A model generated the notes under the pieces. The model worked only from the letters and a program-made list of their open reading frames with translations. It ran no database searches and had not been told where the DNA came from. This document shows, in pieces, positions 44,311 through 54,967 of a stretch of 64,000 nt of DNA. A program made the translations under genes and the position numbers. This DNA comes from Bacteroidales bacterium (GTDB taxonomy: Bacteria; Bacteroidota; Bacteroidia; Bacteroidales; Paludibacteraceae): NCBI GenBank assembly GCA_022783865.1, contig JALFYY010000012.1, positions 1 to 64,000 of the forward strand. The letters run 5' to 3'. Position 1 is the stretch's first letter. The number at the start of each line of letters is the position of its first letter.

Positions 44311-46227
44311 TTATGCTGTTTCGTCTTGTAGTATTTCCCATTCATACAGCCGTTGTTCCGCTTCGTGTTTCACACGTTCGTATTGTTCGAACAAATCCGT
44401 GTTAGTCTGGTTCTCGGGCTTTGTCAGCAGTTCCTCTATCCTTTTCTGTTCCGCTTCCAAACGGCTGATTTCCTGTTCTGTTTCCTGTATCTGCTTTTCC
44501 AGCTTGCGTTGCTTGCGTTGTTGTTCTTTCTGTTGCTCATAACTCAATTTCCCTTCTGATTCGCTCTTTTGGGCGGCTGTGTTGTTCACTGTCGTTTTGC
44601 GTTCCAATTCTTGCAGATTGTCAATCTTTTTCTTTTGCAGAAAGTCATATATACTGCCCAAATGCTCTTTCACTTGTCCGCCGCCGAATTCATATACCTT
44701 GTCAACTAAGCCGTCTAAGAAATAACGGTCGTGCGACACTACTATCAATGTTCCGTCAAAAGCCTGCAAGGCTTCTTTCAGTACGTCCTTGCTTCGCATA
44801 TCCAAGTGGTTGGTCGGCTCGTCCAATATCAATAGGTTCACCGGTTCCAAAAGCAAACGGATCATTGCCAATCGGCTTCTTTCACCGCCCGAAAGCACTT
44901 TCACTTTCTTGTCCGAAGCCTCGCCGCCGAACATGAATGCGCCTAAGATATCCCGTATTTTCGTTCGGATATCCCCGGTTGCAACGTTGTCTATCGTTTC
45001 GAATACCGTCAGGTTCTCGTCCAAAAGCGATGCTTGGTTCTGAGCGAAATACCCGATTTTCACATTGTGTCCTATCTTCAGAGTGCCGCTGTACGGAAGT
45101 TGTCCCATAATGCAGCGCACCAAGGTCGTTTTGCCTTCTCCGTTCTTCCCTACGAATGCAACTTTCTCTCCTCTGTGGATAGTAAACGTGGCATGAGAGA
45201 ATACTACGTGTTCGCCGAAAGCTTTTTCTACATCGTCTGCAATCACAGGATAATCGCCCGAACGGGGTGCAGGCGGAAATTTCAGACGCAACCTCGAGTT
45301 GTCTTCCAAGTCCACTTCCACACGCTCTAATTTCTCTAATTGCTTGATACGGCTTTGCACTTGTACCGCTTTGGTCGCTTTGTAACGGAACCGTTCGATA
45401 AACTCTTCCGTATCCTGAATCATCTTTTGCTGGTTCTCATACGCACGCACTTGTTGCTCGTGCCTCTCCTGACGGAGCGTGAGATAATGCGAATAGTTGA
45501 CATTGTAGTCGTATATGTGTCCTAACGAGATTTCTATCGTTCTGTTGGTCACATTGTCAATAAACGCTCTGTCGTGAGATACCAGCAAAACTGCGCTTCG
45601 GCTTTGTATCAGGAACTGTTCTAACCATTGTATCGACTCGATATCCAGGTGGTTCGTAGGTTCGTCCAATAGCAATAGGTCAGGACTCTGCAACAGTATC
45701 TTTGCCAACTCTATACGCATCCTCCATCCGCCCGAAAACTCGGAGCAAGGACGGTCGAAGTCTGTTCTGAGGAAACCCAGACCGAGCAGTGTCTTTTCCA
45801 TTTCGCCGTCGAAGTTTTGTCCTCCGAGCATTTGAAGCAGCTCGTTGTCATGCGTCAGTTGGTCAATCAGTGTCTGATATTGTGGCGAATCGTAATCGGT
45901 GCGTTCCGCCAACTGCTGGCTTTTCCTTTCTATCCGTTCCTGAATATCCGATATGTGTTTGAAGGCCTTTCTCGTTTCCTCTCTTACGGTCGTTCCTTCG
46001 GCATGGATCATCTGTTGCGGCAGATAGCCGATACTCAAATCCCTGCTGTACGAAATCGTGCCCGATGTCGGCTTTTGTTCTCCTGCAATCGTCCGCAACA
46101 ATGTCGTTTTGCCGGCTCCGTTCTTGCCTACAAGTGCTATTTTGTCTTTCCTGTTGATGAGAAAAGATATGTTGTCCAACAGCGGCTCGAAACCGAATGC
46201 TATGCTCAGGTTTTCAATCGATATCAT
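44311..46227 (-). CDS. ABC-F family ATPase
   Basis: 638-residue soluble protein with two ABC domains: Walker A GKNGAGKT and GKNGEGKT, signatures SGGWRMR and SGGERSR, Walker B LLLLDEPTNHLD and LLILDEPTNHLD. A linker with basic helices lies between them, and a coiled-coil tail (about 545-638) as in Uup-type members. Translation or DNA-repair related roles are known for the family; no membrane part, so it is not a transporter despite its polysaccharide neighbours. Confidence 0.92.
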   Translation of the reverse strand: MISIENLSIAFGFEPLLDNISFLINRKDKIALVGKNGAGKTTLLRTIAGEQKPTSGTISYSRDLSIGYLPQQMIHAEGTTVREETRKAFKHISDIQERIERKSQQLAERTDYDSPQYQTLIDQLTHDNELLQMLGGQNFDGEMEKTLLGLGFLRTDFDRPCSEFSGGWRMRIELAKILLQSPDLLLLDEPTNHLDIESIQWLEQFLIQSRSAVLLVSHDRAFIDNVTNRTIEISLGHIYDYNVNYSHYLTLRQERHEQQVRAYENQQKMIQDTEEFIERFRYKATKAVQVQSRIKQLEKLERVEVDLEDNSRLRLKFPPAPRSGDYPVIADDVEKAFGEHVVFSHATFTIHRGEKVAFVGKNGEGKTTLVRCIMGQLPYSGTLKIGHNVKIGYFAQNQASLLDENLTVFETIDNVATGDIRTKIRDILGAFMFGGEASDKKVKVLSGGERSRLAMIRLLLEPVNLLILDEPTNHLDMRSKDVLKEALQAFDGTLIVVSHDRYFLDGLVDKVYEFGGGQVKEHLGSIYDFLQKKKIDNLQELERKTTVNNTAAQKSESEGKLSYEQQKEQQRKQRKLEKQIQETEQEISRLEAEQKRIEELLTKPENQTNTDLFEQYERVKHEAEQRLYEWEILQDETA

Positions 46228-46244
46228 ACACTCTCTCAGTCCTT

Positions 46245-48200
46245 CTATTTGTCCAGTTGTTCGTAGATAGAGTTCCTGCTGATAAATTCGGGTACAAGTT
46301 GCTTCATCAGTTGCACTGTGCTGAAGGGCTTCGACTGATAACTTATTTTTATCAGTTCTTCTACATCCTCGCTCACTTGCTCAAACGGGAACTCGCGTAC
46401 CTTGGCAATCATTATCTTCTTGTTCTTGGTGGGCAGAGTCTTTTCCTTCTGGTTAAGCAGCTCTTCATAAAGTTTTTCGCCCGGACGCAGACCGGTAAAC
46501 TCTATCTGTATGTCTTTGTTGGGCACGAATCCCGCCAGCCGTATCATGTTCTTGGCTAAATCCACTATCTTCACAGGCTTGCCCATATCGAATACGAATA
46601 TTTCTCCGCCGTTGCCTAACGCTCCTGCTTCTATTACCAGACTGCAGGCTTCCGGAATAGTCATGAAATACCGGATAATGTCGGGGTGAGTCACTGTCAC
46701 AGGGCCGCCTGCCAATATCTGTTTCTTGAAATAGGGAATTACCGAACCGTTGCTGCCCAATACGTTGCCGAACCGTGTCGTAATGAATCTTGTGCAATCC
46801 GGATTCTGTTTCTCTAACTGTTTGAAGAGCGATTGTACGTAAATCTCTGCAATACGCTTGCTGGCACCCATAATGTTCGTTGGATTGACAGCCTTGTCCG
46901 TACTGATCATCACAAAACGCTTCACCTCATACTTCACCGCCATGTCGGCTAAGTTCTTTGTTCCCATTACGTTGGCTTGAATGCTCTCATTCGGATGACT
47001 TTCCATCAGTGGAACATGTTTGTACGCAGCTGCATGATAAACGATATCGGGGCGCATCTCGTTGAATACTTCTTCCACACGGGTGCGGTTCCTTACGTCT
47101 GCAATACAGGGAATAAACCGTTGCTGTGGATATTGCCTCTTCAGTTCGAGCAGCAAGTCATGCAACGGCGATTCTGCTTGCTCGAACAGCACAATGGCTT
47201 TCGGCTGGTACTGAACAATCTGTTTCACCAGTTCACTGCCGATACTGCCGGCTGCACCTGTCACCAATACTACATTGTCTTGCAGTGTCATACGCGCATT
47301 TTCGGTATCGATATCTATAGTGGCTCTTTCCAACAGGTCTTCAATCTGAATGGAGTCGATACGCCCGATGCGTGCATTCTGCAAATCGATACCTTCCTGG
47401 TCGTATTCCGTAAAATACGGTGTAGTGAGCACATGGATGTTATTCTCCATAAAGATGGCAAGGTCTGTCGAAGGATTGATTTCCCGCATCTTTATCGGGG
47501 AAACAATTACGTTGCGCACATTCATTGCCTTCATGCGGCGTATCAGATCTTCGTTGAGTGTATATACCTTCAAGCCCAACAGATGGTAGGTTTGCCTGTT
47601 CTTGCTGTCATCTATAAAACCTACCGGACGATACATCGAATCACCTGAACTGCGCAACATCTTGGCAATGGCGATACCTGCCGATTTGGTACCGTAGATA
47701 AGCACTTTCTTGATATTGCTCGCATGCAGTTGTACCGTCTCAAACAGTGTCTTCACAAATACGCGCAAGCAGAAAAGCAACATAAAGGCGATAAAGATAT
47801 ATATCACTGCTACCGTGTTCAAGAATATGTTGTAGTGCCACGTGAGCATAACAATCAGGTTGCTCACAAGCAGTACTAAGCCGGTTGATACCACAGCCAG
47901 CAGTACTTTTATCGTATCAATGAAAGTGGAGTAGCGCAAAATGCCGGAGTAGGTGTGGAATATCCAGAAGAACACAAGTTGCACACCCGATAGCAACAAC
48001 AATTGCCCCCAAATAGGCATCACCATTTGGTTGCTACCGTACTTGAATATTCCCATGCCGATCAGGTAACTCATCGCAAAAGCGATGGCAGAGAGAAACA
48101 GATCCATCAGCAACACTCCCCAACGGGGCAAATATCCCATCGATGACAAATGAGAGAAGATATCCGATTGCAATAATGTTGTTTTCTTGTATGAGCCCAT
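46245..48200 (-). CDS. membrane-bound nucleotide-sugar dehydratase (WbpM/CapD type)
   Basis: 651 residues: four or five N-terminal membrane helices (about 25-150), a CoA-binding-like linker domain (about 165-270) and a C-terminal SDR domain from about 310 with VTGAAGSIGSE (NAD), YHAAAYKHVPLME and STDKAVNPTNIMGASKR. The family makes UDP-4-keto-6-deoxy sugars from UDP-GlcNAc for capsule or O-antigen. First gene of the minus-strand polysaccharide run; a TATCTTTG box lies at 48234-48227, though its -33 element is weak. Confidence 0.9.
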   Translation of the reverse strand: MGSYKKTTLLQSDIFSHLSSMGYLPRWGVLLMDLFLSAIAFAMSYLIGMGIFKYGSNQMVMPIWGQLLLLSGVQLVFFWIFHTYSGILRYSTFIDTIKVLLAVVSTGLVLLVSNLIVMLTWHYNIFLNTVAVIYIFIAFMLLFCLRVFVKTLFETVQLHASNIKKVLIYGTKSAGIAIAKMLRSSGDSMYRPVGFIDDSKNRQTYHLLGLKVYTLNEDLIRRMKAMNVRNVIVSPIKMREINPSTDLAIFMENNIHVLTTPYFTEYDQEGIDLQNARIGRIDSIQIEDLLERATIDIDTENARMTLQDNVVLVTGAAGSIGSELVKQIVQYQPKAIVLFEQAESPLHDLLLELKRQYPQQRFIPCIADVRNRTRVEEVFNEMRPDIVYHAAAYKHVPLMESHPNESIQANVMGTKNLADMAVKYEVKRFVMISTDKAVNPTNIMGASKRIAEIYVQSLFKQLEKQNPDCTRFITTRFGNVLGSNGSVIPYFKKQILAGGPVTVTHPDIIRYFMTIPEACSLVIEAGALGNGGEIFVFDMGKPVKIVDLAKNMIRLAGFVPNKDIQIEFTGLRPGEKLYEELLNQKEKTLPTKNKKIMIAKVREFPFEQVSEDVEELIKISYQSKPFSTVQLMKQLVPEFISRNSIYEQLDK

Positions 48201-48226
48201 AATTCACCATTTTTATAATAAGTGTG

Positions 48227-48234
48227 CAAAGATA
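48227..48234 (-). promoter_or_regulatory. promoter box of the dehydratase gene
   Basis: Minus-strand TATCTTTG, 26 bases upstream of the ATG. At 20 bases upstream there is TTT rather than TTG, so only the -7 element is convincing. Confidence 0.55.
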
Positions 48235-48338
48235 CTACTTATTTGCCAATTACGAAAACTTTCCGTCCCATTCTCCTGCTTTTTGAGTGATTGTTCCCTG
48301 ATAATGTTGTTGCTGATAGCCATTTTGTTGTATGTGTC

Positions 48339-48371
48339 ATCGGGTGATTATCGGGTTATTATCGGGTGGTT
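48339..48371. repeat. three 11-bp units (ATCGGGTGATT type)
   Basis: ATCGGGTGATT, ATCGGGTTATT and ATCGGGTGGTT in tandem in the divergent spacer between the dehydratase gene and panB. The spacer 48201-48525 otherwise holds only the two promoters. Confidence 0.75.
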
Positions 48372-48458
48372 AATGTGTAATGCGTATGTTTTCATGCACT
48401 TGTCAACGTACTTTTATGCCTGCTTTTCCTGCATATGGAGAAATATCTGCCGTATTGT

Positions 48459-48489
48459 TTCGTTATTCCCGTACTTTTCCGTACCTTTG
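48459..48489 (+). promoter_or_regulatory. panB promoter
   Basis: TACCTTTG at 48482-48489 fits TAnnTTTG; TTC (not TTG) lies 20 bases upstream at 48459-48461. The leader is about 30 nt. Confidence 0.6.
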
Positions 48490-48525
48490 CAGTCTCTAAT
48501 ACACACACACTAAAACAATACTTAT

Positions 48526-49341
48526 ATGTCTGTTCATCAAGCACAAAATGCTAAACTCACGCCGCAAAAACTGCGGCAAATGAAGCAGGACGGCGAGAAA
48601 ATAGCCATGCTTACCTCCTACGATTATACACTTGCATCGATTGTTGACCCGCTCGTTGAGATGATTCTTGTGGGCGATTCTGCTGCCAATGTCGTTTGCG
48701 GATACGATACTACGCTTCCTATTACGCTCGACGAAATGATTTTTCTCGGTAAAGGTGTCGTACGGGCTGCTCATCATGCTTTGGTCGTAATCGATATGCC
48801 CTTTGGATCTTATCAAGTCTCTCAGGAACAGGCAGTTGGCTCTGCCATCCGTATTCTCAAAGAAACGGGTGCCGATGCCGTAAAACTCGAAGGCGGAGAA
48901 GAAATCCTGCCCGCTATCCGTCATATGGTACATGCCGGTGTTCCCGTTATGGGGCATCTCGGACTCACACCGCAAAGTGTACACCAGTTCGGCGGATACG
49001 GTTTGCGTGCCAAAGAAGACGCCGAAGCGCAGAAACTTTTGCACGATGCGCTCCTTTTGCAGGAAGCAGGTTGTTTCTCATTGGTACTCGAAAAGATTCC
49101 TGCCGCTTTGGCACGGAAAGTATCGGAACAACTGACCATTCCCGTTATAGGAATCGGAGCCGGCAATGCAACTGATGGTCAGGTGCTTGTCTTGCACGAT
49201 ATGCTCGGGCTTAACCAAGGTTTCAAACCCAAGTTCCTTCGTCATTTTGCAGAATTGGGTGACGCAGTCCGTAATGCGGTTTCCGACTATGTTTCCGCTG
49301 TCAAAGAACTTTCGTTCCCTAACGGACAAGAACAATATTGA
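48526..49341 (+). CDS. panB: 3-methyl-2-oxobutanoate hydroxymethyltransferase
   Basis: 271-residue enzyme of pantothenate synthesis, adding a hydroxymethyl group from methylenetetrahydrofolate to 2-oxoisovalerate to give ketopantoate. TSYDYTLASIVD, VGDSAANVVCGYDTTLPITLDEM (metal Asp), KLEGG, GVPVMGHLGLTPQSVHQFGGY and the catalytic Glu in VLEKIPA are conserved. Short leader from the promoter at 48482. Convergent with uvrA; a 7-bp hairpin CTCCATT/AATGGAG at 49358-49381 lies between the two ends. Confidence 0.96.
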   Translation: MSVHQAQNAKLTPQKLRQMKQDGEKIAMLTSYDYTLASIVDPLVEMILVGDSAANVVCGYDTTLPITLDEMIFLGKGVVRAAHHALVVIDMPFGSYQVSQEQAVGSAIRILKETGADAVKLEGGEEILPAIRHMVHAGVPVMGHLGLTPQSVHQFGGYGLRAKEDAEAQKLLHDALLLQEAGCFSLVLEKIPAALARKVSEQLTIPVIGIGAGNATDGQVLVLHDMLGLNQGFKPKFLRHFAELGDAVRNAVSDYVSAVKELSFPNGQEQY

Positions 49342-49411
49342 TAATGCACCATTAATGCTCCATTGACGGCTGTTAATGGAGAACCAGATATCCGGCGGAC
49401 AAATATTTTTG

Positions 49412-52207
49412 TTACGGGGAAGGCGGCAATGCTTTCCCCGTATAACTTTCTTTGCACTTCTGCAACATCTCCGGAGTCCCTTCAAAGACGATATTGCCGC
49501 CTTTGTCTCCGCCTTCAGGACCCAAATCTATCACATGGTCGGCAGCCATAATAACCGCCGGATTATGTTCGATAATGATTACCGTATGTCCTCTGGCTAT
49601 CAACTGGTTGAGTGCGGATAGCAACAGTTTGATATCGTGATAGTGCAGTCCTGTTGTCGGCTCGTCGAACACGAATATTGTAGGTTGCTCCTTCTCGTTT
49701 GCCAAGAACGAAGCCAATTTTACGCGCTGGCTCTCACCGCCCGACAATGTGCTGCTTGCTTGTCCCAATTTGATATATCCTATACCCACTGCCTGCAAGG
49801 GCAACAAGCGTTTCACAATCCTTTTTTCCACCGTCCCTTTGCTGTCCGAGAAAAACTCTATGGCTTGGTTGACGGTCATTTCCAATACATCGTAGATATT
49901 CTTCCCTTTGTACGTAACTTCCAAAATATCAGGCTTGAAGCGTTTACCGTGGCAATGTTCGCATTCCAATACCAAGTCCGCCATAAACTGCATCTGCACC
50001 GTAATCGTTCCTTCGCCCTTGCAGTTTTCGCATCGTCCGCCTTGTGTATTGAAAGAGAAATGCGCCGGAGTGAATCCCATTTGTTGGGCAAGAGGTTGTT
50101 CCGAGAACAACCGGCGGATTTCATCGTATGCTTTGATGTATGTCACAGGGTTGCTTCGTGTGGACGTACCAATCGGATTTTGGTCGATGAACTCAATGTC
50201 TGAGGCTAAATGCATACTGCCGCGCAGTGACCCGAAATTACCTGTATGTTCAGCTACACCGCCATAGTATTTCTTCAGAGCAGGATAGAGTATTTTGCTT
50301 ACCAAACTCGATTTGCCGCTACCCGAAACACCTGTAACCACCGTAATAACATTGAGCGGAAACCGTACATCTATGTTCTTCAGATTATTCTCGCATGCAC
50401 CCAGCACTTCTATATAATTGTTCCATGGGCGACGGAATTTCGGTATCTCAATCCGCTCCTTGCCTGTCAGGAAATCAAGCGTGTATGAGTGTAATGCTGT
50501 CTTTCCTTGCTTGTCCTTCTGTTGTTTGAAAGTCTTTGTCTGAGGTGGTGCTCCCGCATATACCACCTCACCGCCTTTTCGTCCTGCTTCCGGACCTATG
50601 TCGATGAGATAGTCCGCTGCCCGCATAATCTCTTCGTCATGTTCTACCACTACTACTGTATTACCGATATCACGGAGTGATTTCAGTACTTCTATAAGTT
50701 GTTGCGTATCTCGCGGGTGAAGTCCTATACTGGGTTCGTCCAAGATATATAATGATCCTACCAGACTGCTGCCCAACGACTTGGCAAGATTGATACGCTG
50801 ACTCTCACCGCCCGACAACGAACCCGAAAGCCGGTTGAGCGTCAGGTATCCCAATCCTACATTGAGCAGAAAATGGAGCCGTGACGTAATCTCTATAATC
50901 AGTTGTTTGGCAGTAAGCCGTTCGTGTTCCGTAAGTTCTATATGGTCGAACCATGCTGCCAGTTCTGTAATAGGCATGCTGGTGAGTTGGGCAATGTTTT
51001 TCCCGTTGACCAATACGTATTGTGCCTCTTTGCGCAAACGGCTTCCGTGACATTCGTGGCACATTGTCTTGCCACGATAACGGGCTAACATTACTCTGTA
51101 TTGTATTTTGGCGTGCTGTTGGCTTTCCAGCATTTGGAAGAACTCGTTCAGTCCGTGGAAGTACTCATTGCCTGTCCATATCAATTCCTTTTGTTCCTCG
51201 GTGAGTTGGTAGAAGGGGGTATGTATCGGGAAATCGAAATACCGTGCATTGTCGATGAGTTGCTTGTTCCATAGGCTCATTTTCTCGCCTTTCCAGCAAG
51301 CAATTGCTTCCCCGTAAATACTCAGTCCTTTATTCGGTACTACCAGATCGGGGTCAATACCGATTACATTGCCGAAACCTTTGCAAACGGGACATGCCCC
51401 CAACGGGTTGTTGAAATCGAACAAATGCTCCGATGGCTCTGCAAACTGAATACCGTCTGCCTCAAACAGAGTGGAGAAGTCTGTCTTTTCTCCGTTGATA
51501 ATGAGCGAACAATAACCCCGTCCTTCGAAGAATGCGGTTTGTACCGAATCGGCAAAACGGTTGGCGGTGCTTTGCTCTCCGTCGGCAACTACACGGTCAA
51601 TCAGCAAATACAGCCCTTCTGTTGTTGCCAGGTGCTTGGCTTCTGCTATCCGGATGGTTTCGCCGTTGCGTATCAATCGGGAGAAACCTTGCGCTTCCCA
51701 AATACCGAGTTGTTCGGTTAATGTTCTGTCGCCTAATAGGATAGGTGATACGAGCATTACTTTGCTGCCGATGGGTTGCTGCATCAGGTAATCCACTACA
51801 TCGCTCACCTGATGGCGCTTCACTTCTTTACCCGAAACAGGCGAAATAGTGTGCCCGATACGGGCGAAAAGCAGTTTCAGATAATCATATATCTCGGTGC
51901 TGGTACCAATAGTCGAACGTGGATTCTTGGTCGTTACTTTCTGCTCGATGGCAATAGCAGGCGGAATACCGCTGATGAAATCAACCTCCGGCTTTTGCAT
52001 ACGTCCCAAAAACTGCCGGGCGTACGATGACAAACTCTCTACATAACGCCTTTGACCCTCTGCATAGAGGGTGTCAAAAGCCAAAGTCGATTTGCCGCTG
52101 CCCGATAAACCGGTTATCACAACCAGCTTGTTGCGGGGTATTTCTACCTCTATGTTCTTCAGGTTGTGCGTCCTGGCTCCTTTGATATGTATAATGCCGT
52201 TGTCCAT
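49412..52207 (-). CDS. uvrA: excinuclease ABC subunit A
   Basis: 931-residue damage-sensing ATPase of nucleotide excision repair. Two ABC modules (GLSGSGKST near the N-terminus, [10 protein letters not shown] in the second half; signatures LSGGESQRI and LSGGESQRV), zinc fingers [10 protein letters not shown] and [10 protein letters not shown]...CEHCHGKRF, and [17 protein letters not shown]. Length is normal. The short UvrA-specific insertion domain is present between modules. No second UvrA-like gene is seen in the window. Confidence 0.98.
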   Translation of the reverse strand: MDNGIIHIKGARTHNLKNIEVEIPRNKLVVITGLSGSGKSTLAFDTLYAEGQRRYVESLSSYARQFLGRMQKPEVDFISGIPPAIAIEQKVTTKNPRSTIGTSTEIYDYLKLLFARIGHTISPVSGKEVKRHQVSDVVDYLMQQPIGSKVMLVSPILLGDRTLTEQLGIWEAQGFSRLIRNGETIRIAEAKHLATTEGLYLLIDRVVADGEQSTANRFADSVQTAFFEGRGYCSLIINGEKTDFSTLFEADGIQFAEPSEHLFDFNNPLGACPVCKGFGNVIGIDPDLVVPNKGLSIYGEAIACWKGEKMSLWNKQLIDNARYFDFPIHTPFYQLTEEQKELIWTGNEYFHGLNEFFQMLESQQHAKIQYRVMLARYRGKTMCHECHGSRLRKEAQYVLVNGKNIAQLTSMPITELAAWFDHIELTEHERLTAKQLIIEITSRLHFLLNVGLGYLTLNRLSGSLSGGESQRINLAKSLGSSLVGSLYILDEPSIGLHPRDTQQLIEVLKSLRDIGNTVVVVEHDEEIMRAADYLIDIGPEAGRKGGEVVYAGAPPQTKTFKQQKDKQGKTALHSYTLDFLTGKERIEIPKFRRPWNNYIEVLGACENNLKNIDVRFPLNVITVVTGVSGSGKSSLVSKILYPALKKYYGGVAEHTGNFGSLRGSMHLASDIEFIDQNPIGTSTRSNPVTYIKAYDEIRRLFSEQPLAQQMGFTPAHFSFNTQGGRCENCKGEGTITVQMQFMADLVLECEHCHGKRFKPDILEVTYKGKNIYDVLEMTVNQAIEFFSDSKGTVEKRIVKRLLPLQAVGIGYIKLGQASSTLSGGESQRVKLASFLANEKEQPTIFVFDEPTTGLHYHDIKLLLSALNQLIARGHTVIIIEHNPAVIMAADHVIDLGPEGGDKGGNIVFEGTPEMLQKCKESYTGKALPPSP

Positions 52208-52248
52208 AACCGGAATGGAAAGATAACAATCCTGTTTCTATCGCATAC

Positions 52249-53355
52249 TTATTGTTTGCCGAGTATCTGTTGTTCCAATGCCTGTGCTTTTGCTATATGT
52301 TCCTCGTCTTGTGCATTGCCGATTGTCTTCGGCAATTTGGGCACTCTGATTTTTGTCCCTTGTGGAATTACATTCGGATTGGGGAGTTTGTCTTGGTTGG
52401 CAATATAGATATATACCCAGAAATAGGGCGTGCCGTAGTATTTCCTTGATAACCACGAAAGCCTGCTGCCGTTTGTAATGGTTTCTGTCGTAATAAATTC
52501 TTTGAAAACTAAAGGCTCTTCTTTTGGCGCAACTTCTATCAATGTTGTATCCACCGGTTCTGCAATTACCGTGTCTGTTGCTGCTTCCTGTTCTGTTAAC
52601 GCTCCTTCCTCAATCACGTTTGTTGCTACTTCTTTGTTTAACAGGCTGTCTGCCAAACTTACAAGCTTATGTTGTAAGAAGAAATATCCCGCCACTAACA
52701 ATAAACAGAAAATCAGTACCGTAATACCGGCAACCAACCACGGATGGAACGGACGTTCCACTTTCGTCTTTGCCGTATTTTTACCGATGGAATCGTGTCC
52801 TTCTTCCTTTTCATCGGTAGTAACAGGCTTTTCTGTCGGTTCTTCTGCAGCAACCGCTTCTTCCGCTTTTTCCTCGATGGAAACAACCTCTTCTTCCTTT
52901 TCATCGGTAGTAACGGCTTCTGTCGGTTCATCATCCGCCAAGTCAGCCAACAAGTCTTTTATCTCTTCGGCTTGTTCACCCAATTTCTGCAAAGGGTCAA
53001 TCGCAGTAATGGGTTCAACCATATTGCCTTCTCCGTCAATTACCAATGTTTCCAAATGTGCAAATGGTTCATTGATACGTTCTTTGAGTGCGTTTTCCGG
53101 CGTAAAGACGACTTTCTTGTATCCCTCAATCAGGATTTCCTCTCCTGTCTGTACGTTGACACTTTTGCGGGGAGCGTTCCATTGCAAGCGGAATGTGCCC
53201 AAACCGTTAATCTTCACTTGTCCGTCTTCTTTCAACCCCGTAACAATGCTGTCGAACATCTGTGTCAGGAAATTGCCTGCTTCTTGTTCGGTTATGTTGG
53301 CTTTTCGCGCTAACTGTTTGCGCAAAGTGGTAAGTGTAATCCTTTCGTCTGCCAT
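52249..53355 (-). CDS. HU-domain, transmembrane, LysM protein
   Basis: 368 residues with three parts. 1-95: an HU/IHF-type DNA-binding domain (ITEQEAGNFLTQMFDSI, KINGLGTFRLQWNAPRKS); 96-203: an acidic linker with the direct repeat TTDEKEE (149-155 and 179-185); 205-228: one membrane helix; 288-342: a LysM-like domain (SRLSWLSRKYYGTPYFWVYIYIAN, IPQGTKIRVP). With Lys/Arg before the helix the HU part should be cytoplasmic and the LysM periplasmic. A plain HU gene lies 1 base upstream. The combination suggests a link between DNA and peptidoglycan; no function is established that I know of. Confidence 0.85.
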   Translation of the reverse strand: MADERITLTTLRKQLARKANITEQEAGNFLTQMFDSIVTGLKEDGQVKINGLGTFRLQWNAPRKSVNVQTGEEILIEGYKKVVFTPENALKERINEPFAHLETLVIDGEGNMVEPITAIDPLQKLGEQAEEIKDLLADLADDEPTEAVTTDEKEEEVVSIEEKAEEAVAAEEPTEKPVTTDEKEEGHDSIGKNTAKTKVERPFHPWLVAGITVLIFCLLLVAGYFFLQHKLVSLADSLLNKEVATNVIEEGALTEQEAATDTVIAEPVDTTLIEVAPKEEPLVFKEFITTETITNGSRLSWLSRKYYGTPYFWVYIYIANQDKLPNPNVIPQGTKIRVPKLPKTIGNAQDEEHIAKAQALEQQILGKQ

Positions 53356-53356
53356 A

Positions 53357-53635
53357 TCAATTGTCTTTGAGGGTTTCTTTCAGTGCCGTATGTTGCTTGA
53401 AATTGATTTGAAGTTTCGGGGGGGTGAGCGTGCGGACATTGGTGCGGGGATTTACCGTGACCCGTTCATTCTTCTTTCTCACTTCAAATGTGCCGAACTT
53501 CTGGATTTGCACATTGTTTCCGTTCAGGAGTTCTTCCACAATCGATTGTGTGGCAATTTCAACGAGCGAAGCAGTCTGCTCCTTGTTGAAAGCAGTAGTG
53601 GCAGCCGTTCTGTTTACAAGATCTTTTGTCGTCAT
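53357..53635 (-). CDS. HU-family DNA-binding protein
   Basis: 92-residue HU/IHF-type protein (DLVNRTAATTAFNKEQTASLVEIA, VQIQKFGTFEVRKKNERVTVNPRTN, with the NP at the tip of the DNA-binding arm). ATG 53635 gives the standard length; an upstream in-frame ATG at 53710 overlaps the rimO end and adds 25 unrelated residues. Operon with rimO and the HU-LysM gene. Confidence 0.9.
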   Translation of the reverse strand: MTTKDLVNRTAATTAFNKEQTASLVEIATQSIVEELLNGNNVQIQKFGTFEVRKKNERVTVNPRTNVRTLTPPKLQINFKQHTALKETLKDN

Positions 53636-53657
53636 ATATAAATAGGTATTAACTGTG

Positions 53658-54953
53658 TTATAGGGCAGTACCGTATAAGTCAAATGTTTCGGCAGCAGTA
53701 ATTCTGACATCGTAGAAACAGCCTGTTGACAATGGCTTTTCTTTGGTAATCAGTACTTCGCAATCTACTTCAGGAGAGTCGTATTCCGTCCGTCCGATAT
53801 AGTAATCCTCTTCTTCTCTGTCGATGATGACACGCAGTGTTTGTCCTGTTTTCGCTGCATTGATTTCGGTGGCGATATCTTCTTGTAATCCCATTATCTC
53901 GTCCACACGTTGCAACTTGACGGCTTGCGGTATATCGTCTTTGTAATGCAGGTTGGCATACGTCCCTTCTTCATCCGAATAAGCAAATGCCCCCATACGC
54001 TCGAACCGCATATCCCGTACAAATTGCTTCAGCTCCTCAAAGTCCTGTTCCGTTTCGCCCGGGTGACCGACCAGCAATGTGGTGCGGATATGTATGCCCG
54101 GCACTTCTTCTCTGATACGTTTGATCAATGCGTATGTTTCCGCCTTATTGATATGACGCCGCATCAAACCGAGCATATGGTCCGATATGTGCTGCAAAGC
54201 AATATCCAGATACTTGCACACGTTTTTTTTCTCTCGCATTACGGGCAGAATATCGTACGGGAATTGTGTGGGATAAGCATAGTGCAACCGTATCCATTCC
54301 ACTCCCTCTATATCTGCCATTCTGCTGATTAGTTCCGCCAAACGGCATTCCTTGTATAAGTCTTTTCCGTAATACGACAGGTCTTGGGCAATCACTTGGA
54401 ACTCCCGTACGCCCTGTTTCACGAGCCAACTTGTTTCGTCCAAAATCTCTTCTATCGGGCGTGATTTGTGCCGTCCCGTAATAAGCGGAATGGCGCAATA
54501 CGAGCACATTCGGTTGCAACCCTCCGAAATCTTGATATAAGCGTAGTGCGACGGAGTCGTCAGAATGCGCTCTTGTGCCAAATCCGAGCGGTACATTTTC
54601 CCTAAATCGGCAAGCAGATCCATATAGTTGAATTTGCCGTAGTATTTGTCCACTTCGGGTATTTCCGCCTGCAAATCATGCAGGTAACGTTCCGAAAGAC
54701 AGCCCATTACATATAGTCTTTTCAGTTTCCCCTGTTGCTTTCGCTCCGCAAATTGCAGAATCGTATGGATGCTTTCTTCTTTGGCGTCACCGATAAATCC
54801 GCAGGTGTTGATGACGGCTGTTTCGCCCTGTGGATTATCCGAATCGTGCACACAACGATAGCCGGCTGCCTCCATTTGGCGCATAAGCCGTTCCGTATCC
54901 ACAAGGTTCTTCGAACAACCTAATGATATAAAGTCTATTTCGTTGCGGTGCAT
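53658..54953 (-). CDS. rimO: ribosomal protein S12 methylthiotransferase
   Basis: 431-residue radical SAM enzyme that methylthiolates an Asp of ribosomal protein S12. N-terminal UPF0004 domain with LGCSKNLVDTE and NTCGFIGDAKEESI, radical SAM triad in CNRMCSYCAIP, and a C-terminal TRAM domain (about 365-431). The RimO rather than MiaB assignment follows from SLGCSKN and the IGRTEYDSPEVD segment. Confidence 0.96.
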   Translation of the reverse strand: MHRNEIDFISLGCSKNLVDTERLMRQMEAAGYRCVHDSDNPQGETAVINTCGFIGDAKEESIHTILQFAERKQQGKLKRLYVMGCLSERYLHDLQAEIPEVDKYYGKFNYMDLLADLGKMYRSDLAQERILTTPSHYAYIKISEGCNRMCSYCAIPLITGRHKSRPIEEILDETSWLVKQGVREFQVIAQDLSYYGKDLYKECRLAELISRMADIEGVEWIRLHYAYPTQFPYDILPVMREKKNVCKYLDIALQHISDHMLGLMRRHINKAETYALIKRIREEVPGIHIRTTLLVGHPGETEQDFEELKQFVRDMRFERMGAFAYSDEEGTYANLHYKDDIPQAVKLQRVDEIMGLQEDIATEINAAKTGQTLRVIIDREEEDYYIGRTEYDSPEVDCEVLITKEKPLSTGCFYDVRITAAETFDLYGTAL

Positions 54954-54967
54954 TGTCAGTCAGTTGT

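Noticed and set aside
49414..49441. Hairpin ACGGGGAA/TTCCCCGT as uvrA terminator
   Set aside because: It lies in the last codons of uvrA and is not followed by a T-run on either strand.
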